Assembly: GCA_019751575.1 (NCBI GenBank) | Contig: JAIENF010000797.1 | Span: 1-14,464, forward strand | Reading direction: 5' to 3' | Length of the DNA: 14,464 bases | DNA from: Burkholderiales bacterium | GTDB lineage: Bacteria; Pseudomonadota; Gammaproteobacteria; Burkholderiales; CAIKXV01 | Shown here: positions 6,161-14,347 of the stretch, piece after piece | Layout of the letters: the number at the start of each line of letters is the position of its first letter | Position numbering within the stretch: the stretch's first letter is position 1 | Program-made: the position numbers and the translations under genes | The notes under the pieces: generated by a model | Told to the model about the DNA's origin: nothing | What the model saw: the letters and a program-made list of their open reading frames with translations, nothing else | Databases searched by the model: none

Positions 6161-6541
6161 ATGCGAAGCCTCCTGAACGATCGATTTCCCGTCATTGCCG
6201 CCCTGCTGGTTGCGCTGGGCACGGGTTTCCTGCTGCCGTTGCCCGCGGCGGCACAGCAGCGGCCGCCGAACCTCGAACCGCTGCCTGACGTGCCGCCGCC
6301 GCCGCCGGCCACCCTCCCGCTGGCCCCGGGCGTGGAGCCTGAAGTGCGCATCATCCGCCGCGAGAAAGAGACGATCGAGGAGTTCCGTGTCGCCGGGCAG
6401 CTCTACATGATCCGGGTCACGCCCGTCGGCGGTGGCACCCCGTATTACCTGGTCGACTACTTCGGAGACGGCAACTTCGCGCGCACCGCGACCATCGACA
6501 GTCGCGTTCGCGTACCCATGTGGGTCATCCGCAGCTGGTAG
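6161..6541 (+). CDS. DUF2782-domain secreted protein
   Basis: This 126-residue protein starts with a clear Sec signal peptide: positive MRSLLNDR, a hydrophobic stretch at about 10-27, and LPAAA before QQRPP, with likely cleavage near residue 31. A proline-rich linker (about 34-57) follows, then the DUF2782 domain at about 58-126 (EVRIIRREKETIEEFRVAGQ, then MIRVTPVGGGTPYYLVD and MWVIRSW). The function of DUF2782 is unknown; the protein is expected in the periplasm. A TTG at 6140 could extend it by 7 residues, but the ATG at 6161 gives a proper signal peptide. It is 30 bases upstream of thrB, and in Pseudomonas, as I recall, a DUF2782 gene lies between polA and thrB. Confidence 0.85.
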   Translation: MRSLLNDRFPVIAALLVALGTGFLLPLPAAAQQRPPNLEPLPDVPPPPPATLPLAPGVEPEVRIIRREKETIEEFRVAGQLYMIRVTPVGGGTPYYLVDYFGDGNFARTATIDSRVRVPMWVIRSW

Positions 6542-6571
6542 CCCCGGACGCGTGCAGGGGCCTCCCGGACC

Positions 6572-7576
6572 ATGGCCGTATTCACCACCGTCACGCCCGA
6601 CCAGGCAGCCGCCTGGCTGGCCCGCTATTCGCTCGGCAGCCTGGCCGCCCTCGAGGGCATCGAGAGCGGCATCGAGAACACGAACTACTTCCTCACCACC
6701 GGCGGCATCGGCAGCGATGCCGACGGCGTGCGCGGCCGGTATGTCCTGACGCTGTTCGAGAAGCTCACTGCGGCAGAGCTGCCGTTCTACCTGGGGTTGA
6801 TGGCGCACCTGGCCGATCGTGGGGTTCCGACGCCCCGTCCGATGCCCGACGTGGATGGCCGCTGGCTGGGCGAGTTGAACGGCAAGCCTGCGGCGATCGT
6901 CGCGCGCCTGTCCGGTCGATCGGTGGCCGCGCCTTCAGCACTCCAGTGCGGTGCGGTGGGCCGGATGCTGGCGAAGATGCATGGGGCAGGCCTGGACTAT
7001 CCGGTCGCCATGCCCAACCCGCGCGGGCCGCGCTGGTGGACGGCGACCGCGCCGAAGCTCGCCGGATTCATGCCGCCTGGCGAATGGCAGTCGCTGGAGG
7101 CCGAGATCGCCTTCCAGGCAAGCCACCGGTTCGATCGCCTGCCGCGCGGGCCGATCCATGCCGACCTGTTCCGCGACAACGTGCTGTTCGAAGGCGACCC
7201 CGGCGATCCCGGCGAGGTGAGCGGCATCATCGATTTCTACTTCGCCTGCAACGACGTGCTGCTGTTCGACGTGGCGGTGGCCGTCAACGACTGGTGCCGA
7301 GCCGACCCCGCCGATCCGTCCGCCGGCCTCGAGCCGCACCGGGCCGCGGCGCTGCTCGACGCGTATGCAGGCGTGCGTCCGTTCGGCGAGGCAGAGCGGC
7401 TGGCCTGGCCGGTGATGCTCAGGGCCGGCGCGCTGCGCTTCTGGGTATCGCGATTGTTCGACTTCCACCTCCCGCGGCCGGGCGAACTCGTGCGCGCCCA
7501 CGATCCTTCCCACTTCCGCGACCTGTTGGCCTGGCATGTGGCATCCGCGGGGCGCATCGCGCTGCCCGGCGCCTGA
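6572..7576 (+). CDS. thrB: Homoserine kinase, APH-fold type (ThrB type II)
   Basis: This 334-residue enzyme phosphorylates L-homoserine to O-phosphohomoserine with ATP, the step before threonine synthase. It is of the aminoglycoside-phosphotransferase fold used by pseudomonads and betaproteobacteria (TIGR00938), unrelated to the GHMP-type ThrB of E. coli. Marks are GIESGIENTNYF (29-40), YVLTLFEKL (57-65), GPIHADLFRDNVLF (193-206; catalytic loop D198 and N203) and GIIDFYFACND (218-228; metal-binding D221). Length is close to the usual 315-330. About 10 extra residues (GGIGSDADGVRG) lie in the loop before YVLTLFEKL. AGGGG lies 11 bases before the ATG. It is sandwiched in a tight + strand cluster; the other threonine genes are not in the window. 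Confidence 0.95.
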   Translation: MAVFTTVTPDQAAAWLARYSLGSLAALEGIESGIENTNYFLTTGGIGSDADGVRGRYVLTLFEKLTAAELPFYLGLMAHLADRGVPTPRPMPDVDGRWLGELNGKPAAIVARLSGRSVAAPSALQCGAVGRMLAKMHGAGLDYPVAMPNPRGPRWWTATAPKLAGFMPPGEWQSLEAEIAFQASHRFDRLPRGPIHADLFRDNVLFEGDPGDPGEVSGIIDFYFACNDVLLFDVAVAVNDWCRADPADPSAGLEPHRAAALLDAYAGVRPFGEAERLAWPVMLRAGALRFWVSRLFDFHLPRPGELVRAHDPSHFRDLLAWHVASAGRIALPGA

Positions 7577-7582
7577 TCCGCC

Positions 7583-8533
7583 ATGGCCTCCGACGACCGG
7601 CAGGTGCCTGAACCGATGCCAGAACAGACGAATTCCGGGTCGATGCCGCCGGCGCGTGCGCTGCGGGCCCTCAGGGGGGCGCAGTGGCTGGTCAATGCCT
7701 ATGCGATCTTCCGGCGCAATACGGGCGCCTGGATGCTGGTGCTGCTCGGATTGCTGGCGGCGATGGTCGTGAGCAGCCTGCTCCAGGTGATAGGGCCGCT
7801 GGTGTTCGGGCTCCTGTACCCGGTGTTCACCGTCGGCGTCGCGCTGGCCGCGCAGGACGTCGACCGTGGCCAGCCGATCGTGCCGGCGCACTTCCTGAGC
7901 GGCTTCCGATCCTCCACGGCAGACCTGGTGGCGATCGGAGGCATATACCTGGTCGGCCAGCTGCTGATCCTCGGCCTGATGATGGCGATCGGGGGCGCAG
8001 GCGTCGCACAGGGCGTGGCGGCTGGCGCGGCCGCAGGTGCCCCGGCCGGGCAGGCCGCCGGTCCGGTCGCGGTCACCGGCGCCATGGCTTTCGCCGGGCT
8101 GGTCGGCCTTGCGCTGCTGGTGCCGCTGCTCCTCGCGTCCTGGTTCGCGCCGCTGCTGGTCTACTTCCACGGACAGAAGGCCTTCCCGGCGCTGCTGTCG
8201 AGCCTCGGTGCCGCCGTGCGCAACTGGCGGGCTTTCCTGGTCTGCTTCATCAGCCTGCTGCTGGTGATGCTCCTGGCCCGGCTGGTGGTGAGCGTGCTGG
8301 CACTGCTGCCCGCCATCGGCCCCCTGCTTGCGATGGTCTTCCTCGGCGCACTCATCGCCGTGCTGGCGCCCGTCGTGCTGATCGCCTTCTACACATCCTA
8401 TGTCGACGTGTTTTCTCCGGCCGACGATGTGGACGTCGGGTCGATCGACGACCAGGACGTGGCCGACGATCCGCAGGTAACCGACGACCCGCAGGGGACC
8501 GGCCAGCCGCCGCCCCCGCCCGCCTCGCCCTGA
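7583..8533 (+). CDS. BPSS1780-family multi-pass membrane protein
   Basis: This 316-residue protein has about six hydrophobic segments (near 49-68, 70-90, 113-137, 165-195, 217-240 and 243-270), a charged N-terminal stretch of about 45 residues, and an acidic then proline-rich cytoplasmic-type tail (about 279-316, with DDPQVT/DDPQGT and PPPPP). Order and spacing match the inner-membrane proteins annotated after Burkholderia BPSS1780, which I recall next to thrB in betaproteobacteria; their function is unknown. A Gly/Ala-rich loop (about 136-163) joins segments 3 and 4. Its ATG lies 6 bases after the thrB stop, so translation is probably coupled; no clear Shine-Dalgarno is seen. It ends 4 bases from the convergent uvrD stop. 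Confidence 0.85.
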   Translation: MASDDRQVPEPMPEQTNSGSMPPARALRALRGAQWLVNAYAIFRRNTGAWMLVLLGLLAAMVVSSLLQVIGPLVFGLLYPVFTVGVALAAQDVDRGQPIVPAHFLSGFRSSTADLVAIGGIYLVGQLLILGLMMAIGGAGVAQGVAAGAAAGAPAGQAAGPVAVTGAMAFAGLVGLALLVPLLLASWFAPLLVYFHGQKAFPALLSSLGAAVRNWRAFLVCFISLLLVMLLARLVVSVLALLPAIGPLLAMVFLGALIAVLAPVVLIAFYTSYVDVFSPADDVDVGSIDDQDVADDPQVTDDPQGTGQPPPPPASP

Positions 8534-8537
8534 GCCG

Positions 8538-10928
8538 TCAGGCGGCGTCGAGCTTCGCGTAGGCGAGGGCAAGCCACTTCACGCCTTCGCGGCCGAAGTT
8601 GACCTGCACCCGGGCATCGGAGCCGCGTCCTTCGGCGTCGATGATCACGCCACTGCCGAACTTCGCGTGGCGCACGTTCTGGCCGATGCGGAAGGGCATC
8701 CCTGCGGCCTCGAACTTCGGTGCGGCGCGCACCTGCACCGGGGCATGGCTTGCCGGCGTACGCGGCTGGTCGAAGCTGGTCGAACCACCGCCGCGTTCAT
8801 AGGTCGGCGACAGCCGCTTCAGCAGCGCGACCGGTATCTCGCGCAGGAAGCGCGAGGCGACGTTGTAGCGCGTCTGGCCGTGCAGCATTCGGCTCTGGGC
8901 GAAGGTCAGGTACAGCCGGCGCCGCGCACGGGTGACCGCGACGTACATCAGCCGCCGCTCTTCCTCCACGCCACCCGCGTCGTTCAGGCTGTTCTCGTGC
9001 GGGAAAAGTCCTTCCTCGAGGCCGCTGGCGAACACGGCATGGAACTCGAGTCCCTTGGCCGCATGCACCGTCATCAACTGCAGCGCATCGTCGCCGGCGT
9101 TGGCCTGGTTGTCCCCGGCTTCCAGCGATGCGTGCGAGAGGAACTGGATCAGGAGCTGGTCGGCCGGTTCGTCCGCTGGCAGGCCCGCGCCGGTCGGGGT
9201 GGGGTCGGGCACGTCCTGGACGCCTGCGTCGGCCAGCATCGCCGCATCGGCTTCCGCCTCGGCCGCCGCCTCGTCCGTCATCTCGTCGGCCGCCCGCGCC
9301 GCGGCGAGCGCGGTCGGTCCCTGCGCGGCGAACGAGTCGGCGTCGGCCTCCATCTCGAGCATGCGCATCGGGTCGTCGGAGAACTGCGCCGCGGCATTGA
9401 CCAGCTCGTCGAGGTTGGCCAGCCGGTCTGCGCCTTCGCGCTCGGCCTCGTAGTGGGTGCGCAGCCCGGAGCGCTCGATCACCGCCTCGATCATCTCGGG
9501 CAGCGCGATGCCGGCGCACTCGTTGCGCAGCCGGTCGATCAGCAGCACGAAACCCTCGATGCCCTTCTTCGGCGCGTCCGACGCACTGCCCTTCGAGCCG
9601 CCCCGGGAGCAGGCCGCCTGCCACAGGCTGGTGCCACCCGCGCGTGCCGCGTCCTGCAACTGCTCGATCGAGCGCGCGCCGATGCCGCGCGTCGGGAAGT
9701 TGATCACCCGCAGCAGCGCCGCGTCGTCGTCCGGGTTGGCGACCAGCCGCAGGTAGGCCAGTGCATGCTTGATCTCCTGCCGCTCGAAGAAGCGCAGGCC
9801 GCCGTACACCCGGTAGGGCAGGCCGGCCGAGAACAGCGCGTGCTCGAGCACCCGCGACTGCGCGTTCGACCGGTAGAGCAGCGCGACCTCGACCATCGGC
9901 ACGCCGCTCGCCTTCAGGTCGCGCACCTGCTCGACGATGAACTGCGCCTCCTCGAAGTCGGTCTGCGCCTCGAACAGGCGGATCGGCTCGCCCTGCGACT
10001 CGGAGGTCCACAGGTTCTTGCCCAGCCGCTGCTTGTTGTGCCCGATCAGCACGTTGGCCGCTTCGAGGATGTTGCCGTGCGAGCGATAGTTCTGCTCGAG
10101 CTTGATGATCGTGCCGGCGTTGAATTCCCGTTCGAAGTCGCGCATGTTGGCGACCTTCGCGCCGCGGAAGCTGTACACCGACTGGTCGTCGTCGCCCACC
10201 GCGAACACCGCGTTCTGCCCGCCGGCGATCAGCTTGAGCCAGTCGAACTGCAGGCGGTTGGTGTCCTGGAACTCGTCGACCAGGATGTGCGCGAAGCGCG
10301 CCTGGTAGTGCGCGCGGATCGCCTCGTTCTTCGCCAGCAGCTCGTAGCTGCGCAGGATCAGCTCGGCGAAGTCGGTGACGCCTTCGCGCTGGCACTGCGC
10401 CTCGTACATCCGGTAGATCTCGACCAGTTGCCGGGTGTTGTCGTCGAAGGCCTCGACCGCCCCGGGGCGAAGGCCGGCGTCCTTCTGCGCGCTGATGAAC
10501 CAGGCGGTGTCGCGCGGCTTGAAGCGTTCCTCGTCGACGCCGTTGGCCTTCATCATCCGCTTGACCATCGCCACCTGGTCGGCGGTGTCCATGATCTGGA
10601 AGGCCTGCGGCAGGCCGGCGTCGCGGTGGTGCGCGCGCAGCATGCGGTTGGCCAGGCCGTGGAAGGTTCCCACCCACATGCCGCGGGTGTTGATCGGCAG
10701 CATCGCCGAGATGCGCGTGAGCATCTCGCGCGCGGCCTTGTTGGTGAAGGTCACCGCCAGCAGCCCGAGCGGATTGACCTGCCGGGTCTCGATCAGCCAG
10801 GCGATGCGGGTGGTCAGCACCCGCGTCTTGCCGCTGCCGGCGCCGGCGAGGATCATCGCGGACTCGCGCGGCAGCGTGACGGCCGCGAGCTGTTCCGGGT
10901 TCAGGTTTTCGAGCAGTCGGCTTTGCAT
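8538..10928 (-). CDS. uvrD: DNA helicase II (UvrD), superfamily 1A
   Basis: This 796-residue ATP-dependent 3'-5' helicase unwinds DNA in nucleotide-excision and mismatch repair. The SF1 motifs are complete: Q motif LNPEQLAAV (9-17), Walker A AGAGSGKT (28-35), VTFTNKAA (59-66), Walker B VDEFQD (217-222), GDDDQSVYSFRGA (245-257), motif IV QNYRS (279-283), motif V LMTVHAAKGLEF (618-629), motif VI YVAVTRARRRLYL (662-674). The C-terminal tail FRIGQNVRHAKFGSGVI (746-762) is the Tudor-like domain that contacts RNA polymerase in UvrD/PcrA. It is about 75 residues longer than E. coli UvrD (720), mostly from an acidic Ala/Asp/Glu-rich insert at about 525-590 in subdomain 2B, just before QFLSHASLEAGDNQA. 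The start at 10928 is needed to keep the Q motif. It follows the kinase gene by 80 bases. Confidence 0.96.
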   Translation of the reverse strand: MQSRLLENLNPEQLAAVTLPRESAMILAGAGSGKTRVLTTRIAWLIETRQVNPLGLLAVTFTNKAAREMLTRISAMLPINTRGMWVGTFHGLANRMLRAHHRDAGLPQAFQIMDTADQVAMVKRMMKANGVDEERFKPRDTAWFISAQKDAGLRPGAVEAFDDNTRQLVEIYRMYEAQCQREGVTDFAELILRSYELLAKNEAIRAHYQARFAHILVDEFQDTNRLQFDWLKLIAGGQNAVFAVGDDDQSVYSFRGAKVANMRDFEREFNAGTIIKLEQNYRSHGNILEAANVLIGHNKQRLGKNLWTSESQGEPIRLFEAQTDFEEAQFIVEQVRDLKASGVPMVEVALLYRSNAQSRVLEHALFSAGLPYRVYGGLRFFERQEIKHALAYLRLVANPDDDAALLRVINFPTRGIGARSIEQLQDAARAGGTSLWQAACSRGGSKGSASDAPKKGIEGFVLLIDRLRNECAGIALPEMIEAVIERSGLRTHYEAEREGADRLANLDELVNAAAQFSDDPMRMLEMEADADSFAAQGPTALAAARAADEMTDEAAAEAEADAAMLADAGVQDVPDPTPTGAGLPADEPADQLLIQFLSHASLEAGDNQANAGDDALQLMTVHAAKGLEFHAVFASGLEEGLFPHENSLNDAGGVEEERRLMYVAVTRARRRLYLTFAQSRMLHGQTRYNVASRFLREIPVALLKRLSPTYERGGGSTSFDQPRTPASHAPVQVRAAPKFEAAGMPFRIGQNVRHAKFGSGVIIDAEGRGSDARVQVNFGREGVKWLALAYAKLDAA

Positions 10929-10939
10929 GGCAGGGCGCG

Positions 10940-10945
10940 ATTATA
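10940..10945 (-). promoter_or_regulatory. Candidate -10 element TATAAT of uvrD
   Basis: A perfect TATAAT on the - strand ends 11 bases before the uvrD ATG. No matching -35 hexamer occurs at 16-18 bases. A small inverted repeat CCGCAG-CGGGC-CTGCGG (10954-10970) and two copies of GGGCCTGC 14 bases apart (10947 and 10961) occupy the -35 area and could be an operator. The bases between the -10 and the ATG contain no Shine-Dalgarno. Confidence 0.5.
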
Positions 10946-11008
10946 AGGGCCTGCCGCAGCGGGCCTGCGGTGTCGGACGCCGATTTATTCTCCGCCGGAC
11001 GCCCCAGG

Positions 11009-14000
11009 TCAGCCCGGGATCGAGCGCGGGCAGGTGAGCACGATGCGGGTGCCGCGATCGACGTCATGCGTCAGCCTGCCTCGCAACTGGCGCGTGAGGG
11101 CGCGGACCAGGCTGAGCCCCAGCGAGGACGCGCTTGCTGCATCGAGGCCTTCGGGCAATCCGTTGCCCGAGTCGATCACGGCGATCCTTACCTCGTCGCC
11201 CAGGACTCCGATCTCCACGCTCACGTCGCACCCGGCACCGTTGCGACGGTCGACGGCGGCAGTGCCGGGCGGGGCCATGCCGTACTTGAACGCATTGGTC
11301 AGCAGTTCGTTGAGGATCAGGCCCATCGGTATGGCCTCGTTGATGGTTACCTTCGTCACGGCGGCTTCGATCTTCAGCCTGACCGCAGGAGCGAGCACGC
11401 CGCTGGCCGCCTGCGCCAGTGCCCGCGCATACTCGCCGAAGTCGATGCTGTCCAGCGTTTCCACGCCATAAAGCTGTTCATGGATCAACGCCATCGAACG
11501 CACCCGAAGCACGCTCTGCTCGAGAAGATCGCGCCCTGCATCCGAGGGCATCTTGTCGCTCTGGAGCATCAGGAGGCTGGAAATGATCTGGAGATTGTTC
11601 TTGACCCGGTGGTGGACTTCCTTGAGCAGGGTCTCCTTTTCCTGCAGCGAGCGCACGATCGCGTCCTGTGCCTCGACGCGTTCGGTCACGTCGGCCACGC
11701 CCACGATGTCGAAGTAGTGGCCCCGCTGCGGGACGGTGACGAGGCTGATCTCGGCATGGAACGTGGTCCCGTCGAGCCGCCGTGCGTTGATGATCCCGTC
11801 ACCGGGATAGTCCGGAAGCATCGTGTCGAACGGGAGGTCGCCGGGTGAATCCAGGTCCATCCGGAACAGTGACCGAGCGCGTGCGTTCGCTCGGGTCACC
11901 AGCCGCCCGGCACCGAGCAGCAGCATGGCCTGCGGCGCCCGCTCGAACAGCAAGGTGAAGCGTTCCTCGCTTGCCTGGACGGCCTGGGTCCTCGAGGCCA
12001 CCCGTTCCTCGAGCGTCGTGTTGAGGTACTGGAGGGCCTCCCGTGCTTCGTGTGCCGCGATGTGCGCGCCGAGCAGCGCGCCGATCTGGACCACCCAGTC
12101 GGATTTCTCGCGCTCCAGGCGCCCGCGGTCGGGGAATCCGACCCTGAAGCAGCCGAGCAGGCCGTCCGGGCCGATCAGTGGCACGATGACGAACTGGTGG
12201 AGGCCGTGGCGTTCGCTCATTTCCGCGAGGTCCGGGAACAGGTCCGGGGTGCTGCCGTCGACCGAGAGGATCTCGCCGCGCACCAGCGCCCGCGACACGG
12301 ATTGATCGACCAGCGCCTCGGTCTCGACCTCTATCTCCGACGCCGACATCCCGAGCCAGTCGTGTGCCGGGCGGTCCGCAGGTTCGAGCGCGGTGCCGAG
12401 CAGCCGGATCCGGACCTTCCGGCCGCCTTCGCACAGGGTCATCAGGGTCAGTCGGCCAGACGGGATGGCATCGCCAAGGCGCTGGTCCAGGATGCCGTAG
12501 AACTCGGCGCGCGAGCGCGTTGCCGCCAGTTCGGCGGACATCCGAAGCAACGCTCGCTGCTCGGCGACCCTTTGCGAGATCTGGACGTGCAACGCACGGA
12601 GTTCCCGCTCGCCGGCAACGCGGTGCAGCACCCCCGCGACGACCTCGGCAAACACCCGCAACGGGGTCGCCAGGTCACCGAGGCTGTCGGCGGTCGTATC
12701 GCGGGGGTTGTCGACGCCCAGGAACCCCTGGAACGTGCCCTCGAAGATCAACGGAACCGCGACCAGGGTCTCGATGTCCTGAGCCTGGAGGATCTGGCGT
12801 TCCGCGGCGGCCTCCGGCGGGAGCGCGCGGACCGATGGGACGACGAATGACTGTCCCGCGAGGAGCGGCTGCATGAAGAACCCGAAATCATCCGCGGGCA
12901 GTCCCTGCAGGTTTGCCTTCTGGGGCAGCACGCCTTCGCCGCTCCACTCGTGCGTGTTGTAGAGCAGTCCGTCGATCGAGCGGAAGATGTAGACCCGATC
13001 GGACTTCGTCAGACGGCCCAGGCGGCCCAGCGTGGACTCCACCAGCGCGTCCACTTCGGCCAGGTCGACGCTGAGCAGCAGGGTAGAGCTCTCCGCCACC
13101 GCGCGTTGGACCTCCAGCGCGAAGGCGAGGCGCCGTTCTGCTTCCTTGCGCACCGTGACGTCGCGCAGCACCGCGAAGAAACGGACGTTGCTCCCCTCTC
13201 CGGTCCGGCTCAGCATGAGTTCGACCGGCACTTCGTGGCCTTCGGCATGCAGTGCGTTCATCTCCGTCGGCCGCCCGAACACGCGTTGCTCACCGGTCGC
13301 GACATGGCGGGCGAAGCCCCGGGCATGGTCGCCGCGCAGGCGTGCCGGCACAAGGATGGCGAGCGGCCGTCCGAGCGCCGCGCTTGCCGGATGGCCCAGC
13401 ATGCGTTCGGCGCCCCTGTTCCAGTGCGTGATGACGCCCGCGACGTCGGCACCGATCACGGCGTCGTCCACCGCGGAGAGCACGGTGTCGAACTGCGCGC
13501 GTGCCGACGCCCGCCGGGATGCAGCCAGCACCTCGCGCGCGGTGACGTCCTGGATGATGCCGCTCCATCGGGTGCCGCCGGACGCGTCGTTCCGGCGGGG
13601 ACGCCCTGCGACAAGCAGCCAGCGAGGCTCGATCTGCCGTGCATCGAGCCTGACCCGTTGCTCGAACGGTTCGCCGCCGGCCGCTGCGCGCGCCAGCGCC
13701 TCCGTGAGCGCAGCCCGGTCGCCGGCTTCGATCCGGTCCAGAAGGCGTTCGGGGCGCGAGAGGAGCTCGCGCGGCTCCAGATCGAGGAGATCGCGCGCGC
13801 GTGGACTCACGTATTCGAACGCCAGCCGCCCCGCGGCACCGATGCTCGCCTCGAAGATCACCTCGGGAACAGTCTCGACCAGCGCGCTGAACCGCCGCTG
13901 TGTCGCATCCAGCCTGGCATGGTCGGCGCACGCACGCGCGGAACGCCCCATTCGTGCCATCAACGGCTCCAGTGCCCGCAGCACATGGGGCTCCAGTGGC

Positions 14001-14347
14001 GCGGACTTGCGCTCCAGTGCCAGCATGCCGAAGTCGAGCAGCTGGAACACGTGCCGGTACGCCCCGTCATCCAGGCGCTCGCACTGGTGGATCGGCCCTG
14101 CCACGGCGGTCGCCGCAGCCACGATCGACGCGTCCGTCATGCCGGGGGGACGCCACCCGCGCGGGGAGGCCATCACCAGGCGAGCCTCGCGGTCGCTGAC
14201 TTCGAACACGGCCCCGGACCGGCTGTCCAGTCGGCGTATGAGGGTCTCGACCACCGAGCGCAGCATTTCCTCGCCGTCCAGCGTGCCGCCCATGTTCATC
14301 GCCAGCTCGTACTGAAGGCTCATGAGCTGGAACGCCAGCTCGTTCAT
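11009..14347 (-). CDS. Soluble multi-sensor histidine kinase (PAS/GAF modules, HisKA_2 core)
   Basis: This 1112-residue protein has no membrane segment, so it should sense cytoplasmic cues. Its N-terminus (1-150, with ELAFQLMSLQYELAM) is GAF-like but not firmly assigned. PAS domains follow at about 150-275 and 283-405 (VITHWNRGAERMLGH), GAF domains at about 410-575 and 595-770, a short coiled coil at about 768-795, and a third PAS at about 795-895. The HisKA_2 dimerisation box LLKEVHHRVKNNLQ (907-920) has the phospho-acceptor His at 913. The ATPase domain (about 1005-1108) shows the N-box LNELLTNAFKYG with N1018, the G1 box VIDSGNG (D1059) and a late SLGLSLV. All catalytic boxes look intact. 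No receiver domain or response regulator is in view, so the partner is elsewhere. The start at 14347 overlaps the upstream FIST gene stop (ATGA), implying translational coupling. Confidence 0.92.
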   Translation of the reverse strand: MNELAFQLMSLQYELAMNMGGTLDGEEMLRSVVETLIRRLDSRSGAVFEVSDREARLVMASPRGWRPPGMTDASIVAAATAVAGPIHQCERLDDGAYRHVFQLLDFGMLALERKSAPLEPHVLRALEPLMARMGRSARACADHARLDATQRRFSALVETVPEVIFEASIGAAGRLAFEYVSPRARDLLDLEPRELLSRPERLLDRIEAGDRAALTEALARAAAGGEPFEQRVRLDARQIEPRWLLVAGRPRRNDASGGTRWSGIIQDVTAREVLAASRRASARAQFDTVLSAVDDAVIGADVAGVITHWNRGAERMLGHPASAALGRPLAILVPARLRGDHARGFARHVATGEQRVFGRPTEMNALHAEGHEVPVELMLSRTGEGSNVRFFAVLRDVTVRKEAERRLAFALEVQRAVAESSTLLLSVDLAEVDALVESTLGRLGRLTKSDRVYIFRSIDGLLYNTHEWSGEGVLPQKANLQGLPADDFGFFMQPLLAGQSFVVPSVRALPPEAAAERQILQAQDIETLVAVPLIFEGTFQGFLGVDNPRDTTADSLGDLATPLRVFAEVVAGVLHRVAGERELRALHVQISQRVAEQRALLRMSAELAATRSRAEFYGILDQRLGDAIPSGRLTLMTLCEGGRKVRIRLLGTALEPADRPAHDWLGMSASEIEVETEALVDQSVSRALVRGEILSVDGSTPDLFPDLAEMSERHGLHQFVIVPLIGPDGLLGCFRVGFPDRGRLEREKSDWVVQIGALLGAHIAAHEAREALQYLNTTLEERVASRTQAVQASEERFTLLFERAPQAMLLLGAGRLVTRANARARSLFRMDLDSPGDLPFDTMLPDYPGDGIINARRLDGTTFHAEISLVTVPQRGHYFDIVGVADVTERVEAQDAIVRSLQEKETLLKEVHHRVKNNLQIISSLLMLQSDKMPSDAGRDLLEQSVLRVRSMALIHEQLYGVETLDSIDFGEYARALAQAASGVLAPAVRLKIEAAVTKVTINEAIPMGLILNELLTNAFKYGMAPPGTAAVDRRNGAGCDVSVEIGVLGDEVRIAVIDSGNGLPEGLDAASASSLGLSLVRALTRQLRGRLTHDVDRGTRIVLTCPRSIPG

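Noticed and set aside
6411..6420. TCCGGGTCA inside the DUF2782 gene, resembling the first hairpin arm
   Set aside because: Only 9-10 bases match and the stretch uses normal codons; GGGTCA occurs by chance elsewhere, for example near 12444.
6935..8572. 545-codon - strand frame opposite thrB and the membrane protein gene
   Set aside because: Gln/His/Arg-rich shadow of two well-supported + strand genes, running through both.
8667..11067. Long open frames opposite and alongside uvrD (759 codons on +, 756 codons on - in another frame)
   Set aside because: Low-complexity, Arg/Ala-rich translations with no recognisable motif; the uvrD frame has full SF1 helicase motifs.
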